Assembly (NCBI GenBank): GCA_040877875.1 | Contig: JBBDNC010000161.1 | Coordinates: 1 to 14,166, forward strand | Direction: 5' to 3' | DNA length: 14,166 bases | Source of the DNA: JBBDNC01 sp040877875 | GTDB taxonomy: Bacteria > Bacteroidota > Rhodothermia > Balneolales > Balneolaceae | Shown here: positions 7,256 to 14,166 of the stretch, one piece after another | Numbering within the stretch: the first letter of the stretch is position 1 | How the letters are laid out: every line of letters begins with the position of its first letter | Made by a program: the position numbers and the translations under genes | Notes under the pieces: model-generated | Told to the model about the DNA's origin: nothing | What the model saw: the letters and a program-made list of their open reading frames with translations, nothing else | The model's database searches: none

Positions 7256-8560
7256 ATGACACAACAAGTAGAAAAACTACCTTATAAAGTAAAGGATATT
7301 GAACTGGCCGAATGGGGCCGCAAAGAAATTAAATTGGCGGAAGCTGAAATGCCCGGCCTTATGGCTCTTCGGGAGGAATTCGGAGAGGAAAAACCTCTCA
7401 AGGGAGCCCGGATCGCCGGATGTCTTCATATGACGGTTCAAACTGCCGTTTTAATAGAAACCCTCCTCGAATTGGGAGCGGACGTCCAATGGTCTTCCTG
7501 CAACATTTATTCTACCCAGGACCACGCCGCAGCAGCCATTGCCAAAACCGGATGCCCGGTGTATGCATGGAAAGGCATGAATGAAGAAGAATACGACTGG
7601 TGCATTGAACAAACTCTCTTTTTCGAAGATGGAGAACCCCTTAACCTGATTCTTGACGATGGAGGAGACCTCACCAATATGGTGCTGGATAATTATCCTG
7701 AACTGACGAAAAATCTTTACGGTATTTCCGAGGAAACCACGACGGGAGTGAATCGTCTCTATGACCGGGTGAAAAACGGAACCCTGCCGGTTCCGGCAAT
7801 CAACGTGAATGACTCGGTAACCAAATCCAAGTTTGATAACAAGTACGGATGCCGAGAATCATGTGTAGATGCAGTCCGCCGGGCAACAGATGTCATGCTG
7901 GCCGGAAAAGTAGCCGTAGTAGCCGGATATGGTGACGTAGGAAAAGGATCCGCTGCATCTCTGAGAGGAGCCGGTGCACGGGTGATCGTAACTGAAATCG
8001 ATCCTATCTGCGCCTTGCAGGCAGCGATGGACGGTTACGAAGTCAAGAAGATGAAAGAAGCTGTTAAAGAAGGGAATATATTTGTCACCGCAACCGGAAA
8101 CAAGGATATCCTTACCGGCGAGCATTTCAAAATGATGAAAGACAAGGCCATTGTCGGAAACATCGGCCACTTTGACAACGAAATCGATGTGGCATGGCTT
8201 AAAAACAATGCAGAAGAAGATAACATCAAACCCCAGGTAGATCTTTTCCGTATGAAGGACAGTGGTAAAGAAATCATTCTTCTGTCACAGGGCCGACTGA
8301 TGAATCTTGGAAATGCCACCGGCCATCCGAGTTTCGTCATGAGCAACAGCTTTACCAATCAAACGCTTGCGCAAATCGCCCTCTTTACTGAAGAGTTCGA
8401 GGTAGACGTGCATGTACTGCCGAAACATCTTGATGAGAAAGTAGCCCGTCTGCATCTTGAAAAAATCGGTGTTCATATCGATGAACTGTCTGAAGAGCAG
8501 TCCGAGTATACAGGGATTCCCAAAAGCGGACCCTACAAGCCTGACCACTACCGTTATTAA
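7256..8560 (+). CDS. ahcY: Adenosylhomocysteinase (S-adenosyl-L-homocysteine hydrolase)
   Basis: A cytosolic NAD-dependent enzyme that splits S-adenosylhomocysteine into adenosine and homocysteine, clearing the methyltransferase by-product and closing the SAM cycle. The 434 residues match the family (human 432). Visible motifs: LHMTVQTAVLIETL (57-70), SSCNIYSTQDHAAAAIA (80-96), the DDGGD segment at 134-138, E160 in SEETTTG, and INVNDSVTKSKFDN (182-195), which supplies K190 and D194, followed by C199. The NAD-binding GYGDVGKG is at 224-231 and the C-terminal tail KPDHYRY is conserved. The segment found in some orthologues between the substrate and NAD domains is absent. The ATG at 7256 gives the usual N-terminus; no Shine-Dalgarno is visible. 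It is followed by a strong hairpin terminator at 8669-8702 and appears to be the last gene of its unit. Confidence 0.98.
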   Translation: MTQQVEKLPYKVKDIELAEWGRKEIKLAEAEMPGLMALREEFGEEKPLKGARIAGCLHMTVQTAVLIETLLELGADVQWSSCNIYSTQDHAAAAIAKTGCPVYAWKGMNEEEYDWCIEQTLFFEDGEPLNLILDDGGDLTNMVLDNYPELTKNLYGISEETTTGVNRLYDRVKNGTLPVPAINVNDSVTKSKFDNKYGCRESCVDAVRRATDVMLAGKVAVVAGYGDVGKGSAASLRGAGARVIVTEIDPICALQAAMDGYEVKKMKEAVKEGNIFVTATGNKDILTGEHFKMMKDKAIVGNIGHFDNEIDVAWLKNNAEEDNIKPQVDLFRMKDSGKEIILLSQGRLMNLGNATGHPSFVMSNSFTNQTLAQIALFTEEFEVDVHVLPKHLDEKVARLHLEKIGVHIDELSEEQSEYTGIPKSGPYKPDHYRY

Positions 8561-8897
8561 TACTGAATAGACCGTTGATCGAGCCGGGCATACAGGTTGG
8601 TATGGATAAATCAACCTTTACAAACCTGGCAGAATATGTTGTGAATACACAACACGGCAAGCTTAATCAAAAAAACCCGGATCAAAGAATCCGGGTTTTT
8701 TTATGCCAGGGACTTGGTACGACCGTTCGACGTGGAGAAAGTCGATGAGATTTTTCTTTAGAAATACATTTCTCTTTTATCCCGCGAAGCGAACAACAGA
8801 AGCATATCGGTGGCCACATAACTATTTTTTAAACAGCCAGAGACAAAAAGGTTTCTTCAATCGGCGGAGACTCCCGTAAAATAGGTTTGACACGGTA
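8561..8897. other. Intergenic region between ahcY and the hydrolase
   Basis: The ahcY stop and the minus-strand hydrolase stop face each other across 337 bases. The left half contains a 6-bp hairpin (AGGTTG 8594-8599 with CAACCT 8612-8617) and the strong terminator at 8669-8702. The right half (8703-8897) shows only a weak AT hairpin near 8760-8773 and no open frame that looks like a gene. Confidence 0.6.
8669..8702. terminator. Bidirectional rho-independent terminator after ahcY
   Basis: A perfect 14-bp stem: seven A's then CCCGGAT (8669-8682), a six-base loop CAAAGA, then ATCCGGG and seven T's (8689-8702). The flanking A and T runs make it functional in both directions, so it can also stop transcripts arriving from the minus-strand hydrolase gene. 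Confidence 0.93.
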
Positions 8898-9821
8898 CTA
8901 CTTTAACTGCAGCTCCAACCAGTCCAGCAAATCAGAGATCACCTCATCCCGATTGATTTCATGGTAGATCTCATGACGGGCTCCCTTGTAGAGTTTTATA
9001 TCCGGATTTGAAGAACCGGAGAGTATCATCGACTGTTTCAGCCGTTCGATCCCCGTTCCCGCTTCCGAGACAGGATCCTGATCGCCCGACTGAATGAGAA
9101 TCGGAGCCTTACCGGAATACCCGGTAAAAGGAGTATGTCTGTGCAATTCCACCAATCCCCTGAACAGGTCATGATAAAAAGATAGTGAACAGATAAATCC
9201 GCATTTAGGGTCGTCAATATATTGATCCACCTCGCCCTTATCCCGGCTCAGCCAGTCAAATTTTGTCCGGGCCGGCTCAAACGCCTTATTATAGGTGCCG
9301 AATGTCAGTTTGTTTAGAAGCGGACTTTTTGCATCCGGGCCGAAGATCTTCATCAGAATCCTTGACAATAAAATCCCGAACCAGATTGAACCGGGCGGAC
9401 GCCCGTTACTGCCGGAATATATAACTCCCGCGGGTTTGTCATCGGTGAGTTGGAGATATCTTTGAATGAGAAAAGAACCCATACTATGTCCGAGCAGAAA
9501 TCGGGGAAGGCCGGGAAACCGTTCCTCCAGAGCATTTTTAACATCCCCGATATTATCAACCATCTGTTCAAATCCATTTCCTCCGGAAATAAATCCGGGA
9601 TGATCCGGGTCCGTCTGCCCATGCCCCCGGTGGTCATGTGCGATCACAGCAAAATTCCTTTCCGTCAGTTTTTCAGCCAAATAAGAATATCTGCCCGCAT
9701 GTTCTGCCATACCGTGAGCGATCTGGACAACGGAGCCCGGTTTGGAATGGTCAGGCGTCCATTGACAGGTATAGAGCTTCTTCCCATCTGAATCCTCAAT
9801 CGTAAAAGTCTCGGTTCTCAT
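8898..9821 (-). CDS. Alpha/beta hydrolase, monoacylglycerol-lipase-like (Hydrolase_4 family)
   Basis: A 307-residue serine hydrolase. The oxyanion/cap signature HGMAEHAGRY (36-45) and DHRGHGQTD (63-71) are typical of monoacylglycerol lipase and lysophospholipase PldB relatives. The nucleophile is S113 in GHSMGS. The acid is probably D249 in SGDQDPVS, and the base is H283 in GARHEIYHE. There is no signal peptide, so it is probably cytoplasmic. Family members cleave monoacylglycerols or lysophospholipids, but sequence alone does not fix the substrate. The ATG at 9821 places the strand beta-1 start normally; a nearby GGAG is too far upstream to be a good ribosome site. It lies 103 bases downstream of the metalloprotease on the same strand. 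A 6-bp hairpin (GGTTCA/TGAACC, 9849-9865) falls in that gap, so co-transcription is possible but not certain. Confidence 0.9.
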   Translation of the reverse strand: MRTETFTIEDSDGKKLYTCQWTPDHSKPGSVVQIAHGMAEHAGRYSYLAEKLTERNFAVIAHDHRGHGQTDPDHPGFISGGNGFEQMVDNIGDVKNALEERFPGLPRFLLGHSMGSFLIQRYLQLTDDKPAGVIYSGSNGRPPGSIWFGILLSRILMKIFGPDAKSPLLNKLTFGTYNKAFEPARTKFDWLSRDKGEVDQYIDDPKCGFICSLSFYHDLFRGLVELHRHTPFTGYSGKAPILIQSGDQDPVSEAGTGIERLKQSMILSGSSNPDIKLYKGARHEIYHEINRDEVISDLLDWLELQLK

Positions 9822-9924
9822 ACCGGTTGGCCATTCATTCTCCGTTCAGGTTCACTCTCTGAACCAAACAAAATAACGACAAAATACATCCCCGTAATCC
9901 GGCCGGTTTTTGACCTCTTATGGT

Positions 9925-12537
9925 TCAATTTTCCAGGTTAAACCCGGCCTCCAGGGCCCGGTTGATCCGGTCGCGTGATTCGATGAGATGGGCCTCCGTG
10001 TAATCATTAAAATCGAACACAGGGGGAGTCAGCCTGCGATCCAGCCGGTCATGAAGGTCCTGCAGGGTGGTTCTGGCCACGGACCGGGCATCTGCCGGCA
10101 TATTGGACGGAGCCTCCGTTACGATCCGGATCATGGCGTTCAGATGAACGCGTTGCAAGTCGCGCCGGATCCCGGGAATTTGGGTCCCCGGAGCCGTCCA
10201 TGCCTCCTCCCAGATAGCTTCGGACAGGCGGCTCATCAGCTCGGGGATGGTCACGGTATTTTCCCGGCCGAATTTCAGTTCTGTATCCCGGATACGGGAG
10301 AGCCGGGTGGGATTCAAAAGTTGATTCAGCAGTCCGGTCTGAATACCCAGAACAGTAGAGTGAAGGGGGAAATCGATTCTGCCCTGGTAGGTATTACTCA
10401 TCCCCCAGTGGCTCCACCGGTTTGCGCCGAATTTTCGGTACACCTCCTGTGGAACAATTCCAACATCCGATGCAAATCCGTAGTTGATGATCAGGTTCAG
10501 GGCTTCCTGCTGTCTTTCAAACGGGACGGGTTCAAATGGCATTCGTCCATCGGGATCGCCTACGTGATCCCGGTACTGGTACTGGCCTCCAATATATTTC
10601 ACGGCTGGTGCCAGGGCTCTTCCATACTGAAAGAAAATGCTCTGGAACAAGTCCGTCACTTCATAGTATGGCATATCATCATCCAGGGCGATCTCGGGAA
10701 GTTCGGGGTAGAGGGTACGGATTAAATCGGCTCGCTGCTGTCCCCATCCGAGCGGATCGGCACTCAGGCTATACACATTTACAGAAGGATCGATGGCTCC
10801 CGAACCCCGGACATCTTCGTCGGTCGCATAGGCATGCCCTGGCTGAGCAGCCTGGCGGGCAATATTTTCAGCACGTTCATCATCTTCGGAATAACCGTAG
10901 CTGATCACCCAGCGGTCGTACGAACCGACTCCGGGATTGTAATAAAATCCATTCTCCTGGTCTGCCGGAGCAATATTCGGAGAAGGATATTCCATAACAG
11001 AGCTGAAAACTCCATTTTCACGGGTCCATTCACGGTCGTGCAATTTGTCTAACGGCGTATCGGTAGCCGAGCGGAAATTATGACGAAGCCCGAGTGTATG
11101 CCCCACCTCATGCATGGTTACCCACCGTACGGCCTCATCCACAAACTCTTCGGGCATCGGTTCAGAAGGCTTCATCTCGCCCCGGGCCAGAAGAGCCGTA
11201 CGCATCAGGTTTCCTTGGGTGCCCATCTCATGATAGAAAGATTCCGTTTTGATCCCCCGTTTCATCGCTTCAAATTCCTCTTCATCCACGACAAACATCT
11301 CCTCGACAGAACGTTTGGGGTCTACCATATTTCGGTAGGTGTCTTTGAACCCGAGAATCATATTTGCTTCAAAAAGAATATCCGCATCCAGGATTTCACC
11401 GGTCCGGGGGTCTACCGTCGACGGACCAATAGCACCGTATCCCGGCTGGTCGGAAACATTCCAGCGCAGGGTTGCATATCTTATATCCCCGGCATCAATA
11501 CTATCCGGCAGCATTTCAGCACGAACTGCATTTCTGAAACCGGCCTCTTCGAAAGCATCCGACCAGGCTTCCACTCCTTCCGTCATCGGCTCCCGATAAC
11601 GCTCCGGTATCGTCTCCTCGAGATAGTAGACGATCGGCTCCTTTGGTTCACACAAACCTTCACCTGCCACCGGTGCTTCACACTCCAGCCTCCAGCGGTT
11701 GATCTTCCGTTCAAAAAAGGTATCGTCGACTCCAGTAAAATCCTTGTGAACCGTCATAAAATATCCAACCCGGTCGTCCGCCTTGCGCGGTTTCATCGGT
11801 TCGTCCGGCAGTTGCGCCAGGGTATAGAAAATTGAAACCGGGATAAACCGGCTGTCAGCCAGGGTTCGGGGCCCGGACTGCTCCTGATTGTGGAACGTCA
11901 GACGGGCCTGAACATTTGAATTTTCCGGAAAAGACTTCACGCTTTCCAGGTGACTTCGCTCTTTGTCAAAAGTTGCCCGGCCCGGCTGCCCGGGGGTGGA
12001 CGAAACAGCATACTGTACCCGGTTGCTGATATGGGAAAGGTCTCCGACAAACCAGTCATATACATTGATAAGCATCACACTATCCGAACGGGTCGCTTCG
12101 ATCGAGGCCGTTTCCAGGACCGACTCTCCGTACGTCAGCTCCACCGCCTCTTGTTCGGGAGAATCATGTGCTGCTTTATAACGATGGGGTTTGTTGACGA
12201 GAAAGATCTTGTTATCATGTTTTTGAAGAGCTACCACGTTCGACTCAAAAATATTCAACATGGTTCCGCCGTATAGGCCGGACGACCCGATTCCCCTGGC
12301 GATCTGGAAATTGAGCAAAAAATCCTCGTTCAATTTATCATCCGGCACTTCCAGGTAGAGCTTGTCATCTTTCCTGTAGAAATTCCAAAACCCGGCAATC
12401 TCTTCAGTGTCTTCAATCAGTTCATTATATACTTCATCATCATCCTTTTCAGATGAATCCTCGTCTTGATCCTGAGCAACGGCTAATAGAGGGAAGAGTA
12501 CGACGAAAGTGAGTGTGGCCCATAGTAGATTTCGCAT
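9925..12537 (-). CDS. Exported zinc-dependent metalloprotease (metzincin, DUF5117/DUF4953 type)
   Basis: An 870-residue secreted or periplasmic protein. Residues 1-21 form a signal peptide (hydrophobic core WATLTFVVLFPLLAVA, likely cut AVA|Q), followed by a very acidic linker (22-46). The middle region matches the DUF5117-like part of this family, with GVEAWSDAFEEAGFRNA at 321-337. The catalytic zinc site HEVGHTLGLRH (476-486) supplies H476, E477, H480 and H486, and the metzincin Met-turn SVMEY follows at 513-517. The C-terminal third (about 520-870) is helical and of unknown role. Proteins of this size and layout are common in Bacteroidota and relatives; natural substrates are mostly unknown. 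The ATG at 12537 is chosen because the signal peptide begins there. The upstream region shows a 7-bp inverted repeat (12683-12689 with 12708-12714) that might be regulatory. No defects are visible. Confidence 0.92.
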   Translation of the reverse strand: MRNLLWATLTFVVLFPLLAVAQDQDEDSSEKDDDEVYNELIEDTEEIAGFWNFYRKDDKLYLEVPDDKLNEDFLLNFQIARGIGSSGLYGGTMLNIFESNVVALQKHDNKIFLVNKPHRYKAAHDSPEQEAVELTYGESVLETASIEATRSDSVMLINVYDWFVGDLSHISNRVQYAVSSTPGQPGRATFDKERSHLESVKSFPENSNVQARLTFHNQEQSGPRTLADSRFIPVSIFYTLAQLPDEPMKPRKADDRVGYFMTVHKDFTGVDDTFFERKINRWRLECEAPVAGEGLCEPKEPIVYYLEETIPERYREPMTEGVEAWSDAFEEAGFRNAVRAEMLPDSIDAGDIRYATLRWNVSDQPGYGAIGPSTVDPRTGEILDADILFEANMILGFKDTYRNMVDPKRSVEEMFVVDEEEFEAMKRGIKTESFYHEMGTQGNLMRTALLARGEMKPSEPMPEEFVDEAVRWVTMHEVGHTLGLRHNFRSATDTPLDKLHDREWTRENGVFSSVMEYPSPNIAPADQENGFYYNPGVGSYDRWVISYGYSEDDERAENIARQAAQPGHAYATDEDVRGSGAIDPSVNVYSLSADPLGWGQQRADLIRTLYPELPEIALDDDMPYYEVTDLFQSIFFQYGRALAPAVKYIGGQYQYRDHVGDPDGRMPFEPVPFERQQEALNLIINYGFASDVGIVPQEVYRKFGANRWSHWGMSNTYQGRIDFPLHSTVLGIQTGLLNQLLNPTRLSRIRDTELKFGRENTVTIPELMSRLSEAIWEEAWTAPGTQIPGIRRDLQRVHLNAMIRIVTEAPSNMPADARSVARTTLQDLHDRLDRRLTPPVFDFNDYTEAHLIESRDRINRALEAGFNLEN

Positions 12538-12961
12538 GAGGCTGGAATTAATTTCAGGTTGACAGGTTGAGCATTTGGAAGTTCGTTCAATTTACGGATC
12601 TAATAATCAAAAGTTCTACAGGAGGAGAATTTAACAGAGAGTGACCCATTTTCATAAGTTCATAAGAAGCTTTCAAAACTTTTCAGGGACGTATTTGGGT
12701 AAATCTTTCCCTGATGAACTGGATAGCCATTCAAAAAAACTGAAAATGTCACAAATCGAGTAGGCATACCGGCAATAAATATTTACTCCTGAACAGGTTT
12801 GAACCCAATAATAAAAACGTGTATTTTTGAAATCTGTTAATTTTTCTAAAAGGCTCAGATATAGAATAGATTGCAGATCATTTTCAGGATCAGCAAAAAA
12901 AAAATCGTCTGTCGTACGATTTACAGAGTAAACAGGAAGAAATTGACTGACTTTTTATCAT
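12538..12961. other. Intergenic region between metalloprotease and tRNA-Arg
   Basis: An AT-rich 424-base region upstream of both the minus-strand metalloprotease and the plus-strand tRNA, so it should hold both promoters; I could not pick out convincing boxes. It contains an inverted repeat TCAGGGA/TCCCTGA (12683-12689 and 12708-12714) and the minus-facing hairpin plus T-run at 12895-12922. A GTG-started 40-codon frame at 12641-12763 follows a purine-rich GGAGGAG at 12621, but the spacing (13 bases) and composition do not support calling it a gene. Confidence 0.5.
12895..12922 (-). terminator. Possible minus-strand terminator before tRNA-Arg
   Basis: On the minus strand, AAATCGT (12922-12916) pairs with ACGATTT (12908-12902) around a seven-base loop and runs directly into a stretch of ten T's. 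The stem is short and AT-rich, so efficiency is doubtful. Its orientation would stop transcripts coming leftward from the repeat/integrase region before they enter the metalloprotease gene. Confidence 0.4.
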
Positions 12962-13035
<74 letters not shown>

Positions 13036-13168
13036 CTTTTTTCATGATCCATTTCTTTTCCCTGTTAGGGTGTAAATGTATCCGAGTACATTGCTAACGA
13101 CCTGCGTTTCCGGCTAGCGTTTCAAGGCCGAAGCAATGCTTCGGCGGGTTCGAATCCTCCCGTGCGTA
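13036..13168 (+). repeat. Half-unit A, copy 1
   Basis: 133 bases: a T-run, a segment around 13071-13115 that reads on the minus strand as IntI-like codons (QVVSNVLGYIYTLTGKRNG), then an 8-bp hairpin GCCGAAGC-AAT-GCTTCGGC (13127-13145), then the tRNA tail. There is no 5' acceptor strand or anticodon arm, so it is not a tRNA gene. Confidence 0.9.
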
Positions 13169-13304
13169 CTTTTTGTTTCGTCTGTTTGCCCCTCTTTACT
13201 GTCAAAGTGTAAATGTTACCGGATTACTGACCATCACTTTAGGTAACAGCTCGCGTCTCGATTGCGCAAGCAATGCTTGCGCGGTTCGAATCCTCCCGTG
13301 CGTA
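13169..13304 (+). repeat. Half-unit B, copy 1
   Basis: 136 bases, a diverged relative of A. It shares GTGTAAATGT near its first third, a TAAC...GCGTYTC segment, an 8-bp hairpin GCGCAAGC-AAT-GCTTGCGC (13264-13282) and the tRNA tail. The outer stem differs from A by two compensating pair swaps. Confidence 0.9.
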
Positions 13305-13437
13305 CTTTTTTCATGATCCATTTCTTTTCCCTGTTAGGGTGTAAATGTATCCGAGTACATTGCTAACGACCTGCGTTTCCGGCTAGCGTTTCAAGGCCGA
13401 AGCAATGCTTCGGCGGGTTCGAATCCTCCCGTGCGTA
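13305..13437 (+). repeat. Half-unit A, copy 2
   Basis: Looks identical to 13036-13168, with the hairpin at 13396-13414 and the tRNA tail from 13416. Identity over the whole unit implies a recent duplication or continuing gene conversion. Confidence 0.92.
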
Positions 13438-13573
13438 CTTTTTGTTTCGTCTGTTTGCCCCTCTTTACTGTCAAAGTGTAAATGTTACCGGATTACTGAC
13501 CATCACTTTAGGTAACAGCTCGCGTCTCGATTGCGCAAGCAATGCTTGCGCGGTTCGAATCCTCCCGTGCGTA
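13438..13573 (+). repeat. Half-unit B, copy 2
   Basis: Looks identical to 13169-13304, with the hairpin at 13533-13551 and the fifth tRNA tail starting at 13552. Confidence 0.92.
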
Positions 13574-13653
13574 CTTTTTTCATGATCCATTTCTTTCCCC
13601 CGTTAGTGTGTAAATCTATCCGAGTACAATGCAAATGGCCTGGGTTTCCGGCT
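13574..13653 (+). repeat. Half-unit A, partial third copy fused to the integrase remnant
   Basis: Matches the first 80 bases of A with about nine mismatches, then departs after TTTCCGGCT at 13653. It lacks the hairpin and tail and continues instead as the minus-strand integrase pseudogene. It is the oldest-looking copy and probably preserves the junction from which the A unit was formed. Confidence 0.85.
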
Positions 13654-13985
13654 GAATTATTGATCTATCGGACTTTTTGGCGCGCTTGAGATTGTCCAGT
13701 TGGTCCAGGGGTTTAATTAATACATACTTATATAGGAAAATAATTGCGCACAGTGCCTGGTTTTGTGTTGATGCAGATACATTCCGTATTTCGGCCAAAA
13801 AATTCAGATAGACTACAATGTCATCTTCCGTTAATGATAGTGGATGACGGAGATTATGAAACTTGACAATGCGAACCACTCACAATATATATGTCTTTTC
13901 CGTGCTATAGCTGTAATTTCTTCTCCTGATTTCGGTTCGAATTTGTGAGAGTAGTTTGATAAATAAATAGGATTGATTGACTCAT
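13617..13985 (-). pseudogene. Integron-type integrase (IntI family) N-terminal remnant
   Basis: Read leftward from 13957, the frame gives KLLSQIRTEIRRRNYSYSTE, then KTYIL, a TGA at 13882-13880, then VVRIVKFHNLRHP, and SASTQNQALCAIIFLYKYVL further on. This aligns almost without gaps to the N-terminal SAM-like domain of IntI integrases (compare YS-RTE-aYv-W-rrFI-FH-RHP and NVaaSTQNQALsALLFLY). The TGA falls exactly where IntI has a conserved Trp (TGG), so it is a nonsense mutation. A frameshift separates the probable ATG at 13985 from this frame, and a stop at 13618-13616 ends it. Only about 120 of about 320 residues remain, and the catalytic R/H/R/Y region is missing, so it cannot recombine. 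A GTG-started 87-codon frame downstream of the TGA is just the surviving part. Confidence 0.88.
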
Positions 13986-14054
13986 CACCACTAAATACCT
14001 TGAATAGTTGTTGATCGTTTAGTGATTGTGTACATTTTCATAAACAAATGAATT

Positions 14055-14166
14055 ATGAGCCAAAATTTATTAAATAGAATTACGAGAAAGCCGGATATTT
14101 GTCACGGCAAACCGACAATCCGTGGATTACGTTACCCGGTTGACACCATGCTGGATTTACTGGCTT
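14055..14166 (+). CDS. DUF433 family protein, probable antitoxin (partial)
   Basis: The first 37 codons are visible and run off the right edge. Residues 9-27 (ITRKPDICHGKPTIRGLRY) carry the ICHGKPTIRGLRYPV signature of DUF433, a small helix-turn-helix family usually followed by a DUF5615 PIN-like toxin gene and regarded as the antitoxin of that pair. The ATG at 14055 gives the standard N-terminus (MSQNLLNRIT); an ATG at 14048 is in another frame. No strong Shine-Dalgarno is seen. It lies divergent from and 69 bases beyond the integrase remnant's probable start, which is the position of a first cassette gene in an integron. Whether a toxin gene follows cannot be seen. Confidence 0.85.
   Translation, partial: MSQNLLNRITRKPDICHGKPTIRGLRYPVDTMLDLLA

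Larger units (their letters stand above)
13036..13653. repeat. Tandem array of tRNA-tail units (2 x 269 bp plus a partial copy)
   Basis: 13036-13304 and 13305-13573 appear identical at every base I compared, and a third, partial copy begins at 13574 (spacing 269 each time). Each 269-bp repeat is a pair of related half-units A (133 bp) and B (136 bp). All four complete half-units end in a 23-base core that reproduces the tRNA-Arg 3' end (GGTTCGAATCC through the acceptor strand to GTAC). With the tRNA itself, the core occurs at 13014-13036, 13147-13169, 13283-13305, 13416-13438 and 13552-13574, each followed by five or six T's. The pattern fits serial att-core duplication at a tRNA followed by unequal recombination. 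Confidence 0.95.

Noticed and set aside
11080..11835. A 251-codon plus-strand open frame
   Set aside because: It is a shadow of the metalloprotease, lying opposite its zinc-binding region. The true frame has the catalytic motif and signal peptide.
12641..12763. GTG-initiated 40-codon frame after a GGAGGAG sequence
   Set aside because: The spacing of 13 bases is too long for a good ribosome site, the product is low in recognisable features, and the region is AT-rich spacer upstream of a tRNA.
13127..13168. Additional tRNA genes in the repeat units
   Set aside because: Only the T-arm and 3' acceptor strand are present. The 5' acceptor, D-arm and anticodon arm are missing, so no cloverleaf forms.
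13036..13573. Half-units A and B as integron attC sites or gene cassettes
   Set aside because: They are imperfectly palindromic only at the short AAT hairpin, lack properly spaced RYYYAAC/GTTRRRY cores and carry no gene. They also lie on the 3' side of the integrase remnant, not the attI side.
13036..13573. CRISPR array
   Set aside because: The regularly spaced 23-base element is the tRNA 3' end, the intervening segments are themselves repeated and long (about 110 bases), and no cas genes are present.

Overview
The window looks like chromosomal DNA from a Bacteroidota-like bacterium, most plausibly the Balneolota/Rhodothermota branch. This is inferred from a DUF5117/DUF4953-type secreted metzincin, several genes without a recognisable Shine-Dalgarno sequence behind AT-rich leaders, and the general family make-up. 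No rRNA or species marker is present, so the assignment is tentative.

Layout. Positions 1-323 hold no clear gene but contain a roughly 100-base imperfect palindrome. recN (324-2030, +) follows. It converges on a minus-strand pair read as lhgO (6341 to 5136) then a YdiJ-type FAD/Fe-S dehydrogenase (4975 to 2105). Divergent from lhgO is a TlpA/ResA-type thioredoxin lipoprotein (6518-7063, +), then ahcY (7256-8560, +), which has a possible structured leader and a strong terminator at 8669-8702. Two minus-strand genes follow: a monoacylglycerol-lipase-like hydrolase (9821 to 8898) and a large exported zinc metalloprotease (12537 to 9925). Up to here the region is ordinary housekeeping and accessory metabolism. 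Its most coherent theme is the side-by-side pair of enzymes expected to oxidise L- and D-2-hydroxyglutarate to 2-oxoglutarate.

The unusual part is 12962-14166. A tRNA-Arg(ACG) is followed directly by a tandem array in which the last 23 bases of the tRNA region (T-arm, 3' acceptor strand and one following base) recur four more times. The array is two identical-looking 269-bp repeats. Each is made of two related half-units, A (133 bp) and B (136 bp), and a decayed third A follows. Every complete half-unit has an 8-bp hairpin with an AAT loop placed immediately before the tRNA tail. Two stem pairs are swapped in a compensatory way between A and B. The last, partial A runs into the N-terminal third of an integron-type integrase (IntI family) on the minus strand. 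This integrase is a pseudogene: a conserved Trp codon has become TGA, there is a frameshift near the start, and the catalytic domain is absent. Part of the A unit still reads as IntI codons, so the array appears to be built from integrase debris and tRNA tail. Divergent from the dead integrase, where an integron's first cassette would lie, a DUF433 antitoxin-like gene starts and runs off the edge.

The window therefore probably records the collapse of an integron- or island-like element at a tRNA-Arg gene, followed by amplification of a tRNA-tail/hairpin satellite. I did not find a convincing attI or attC site.
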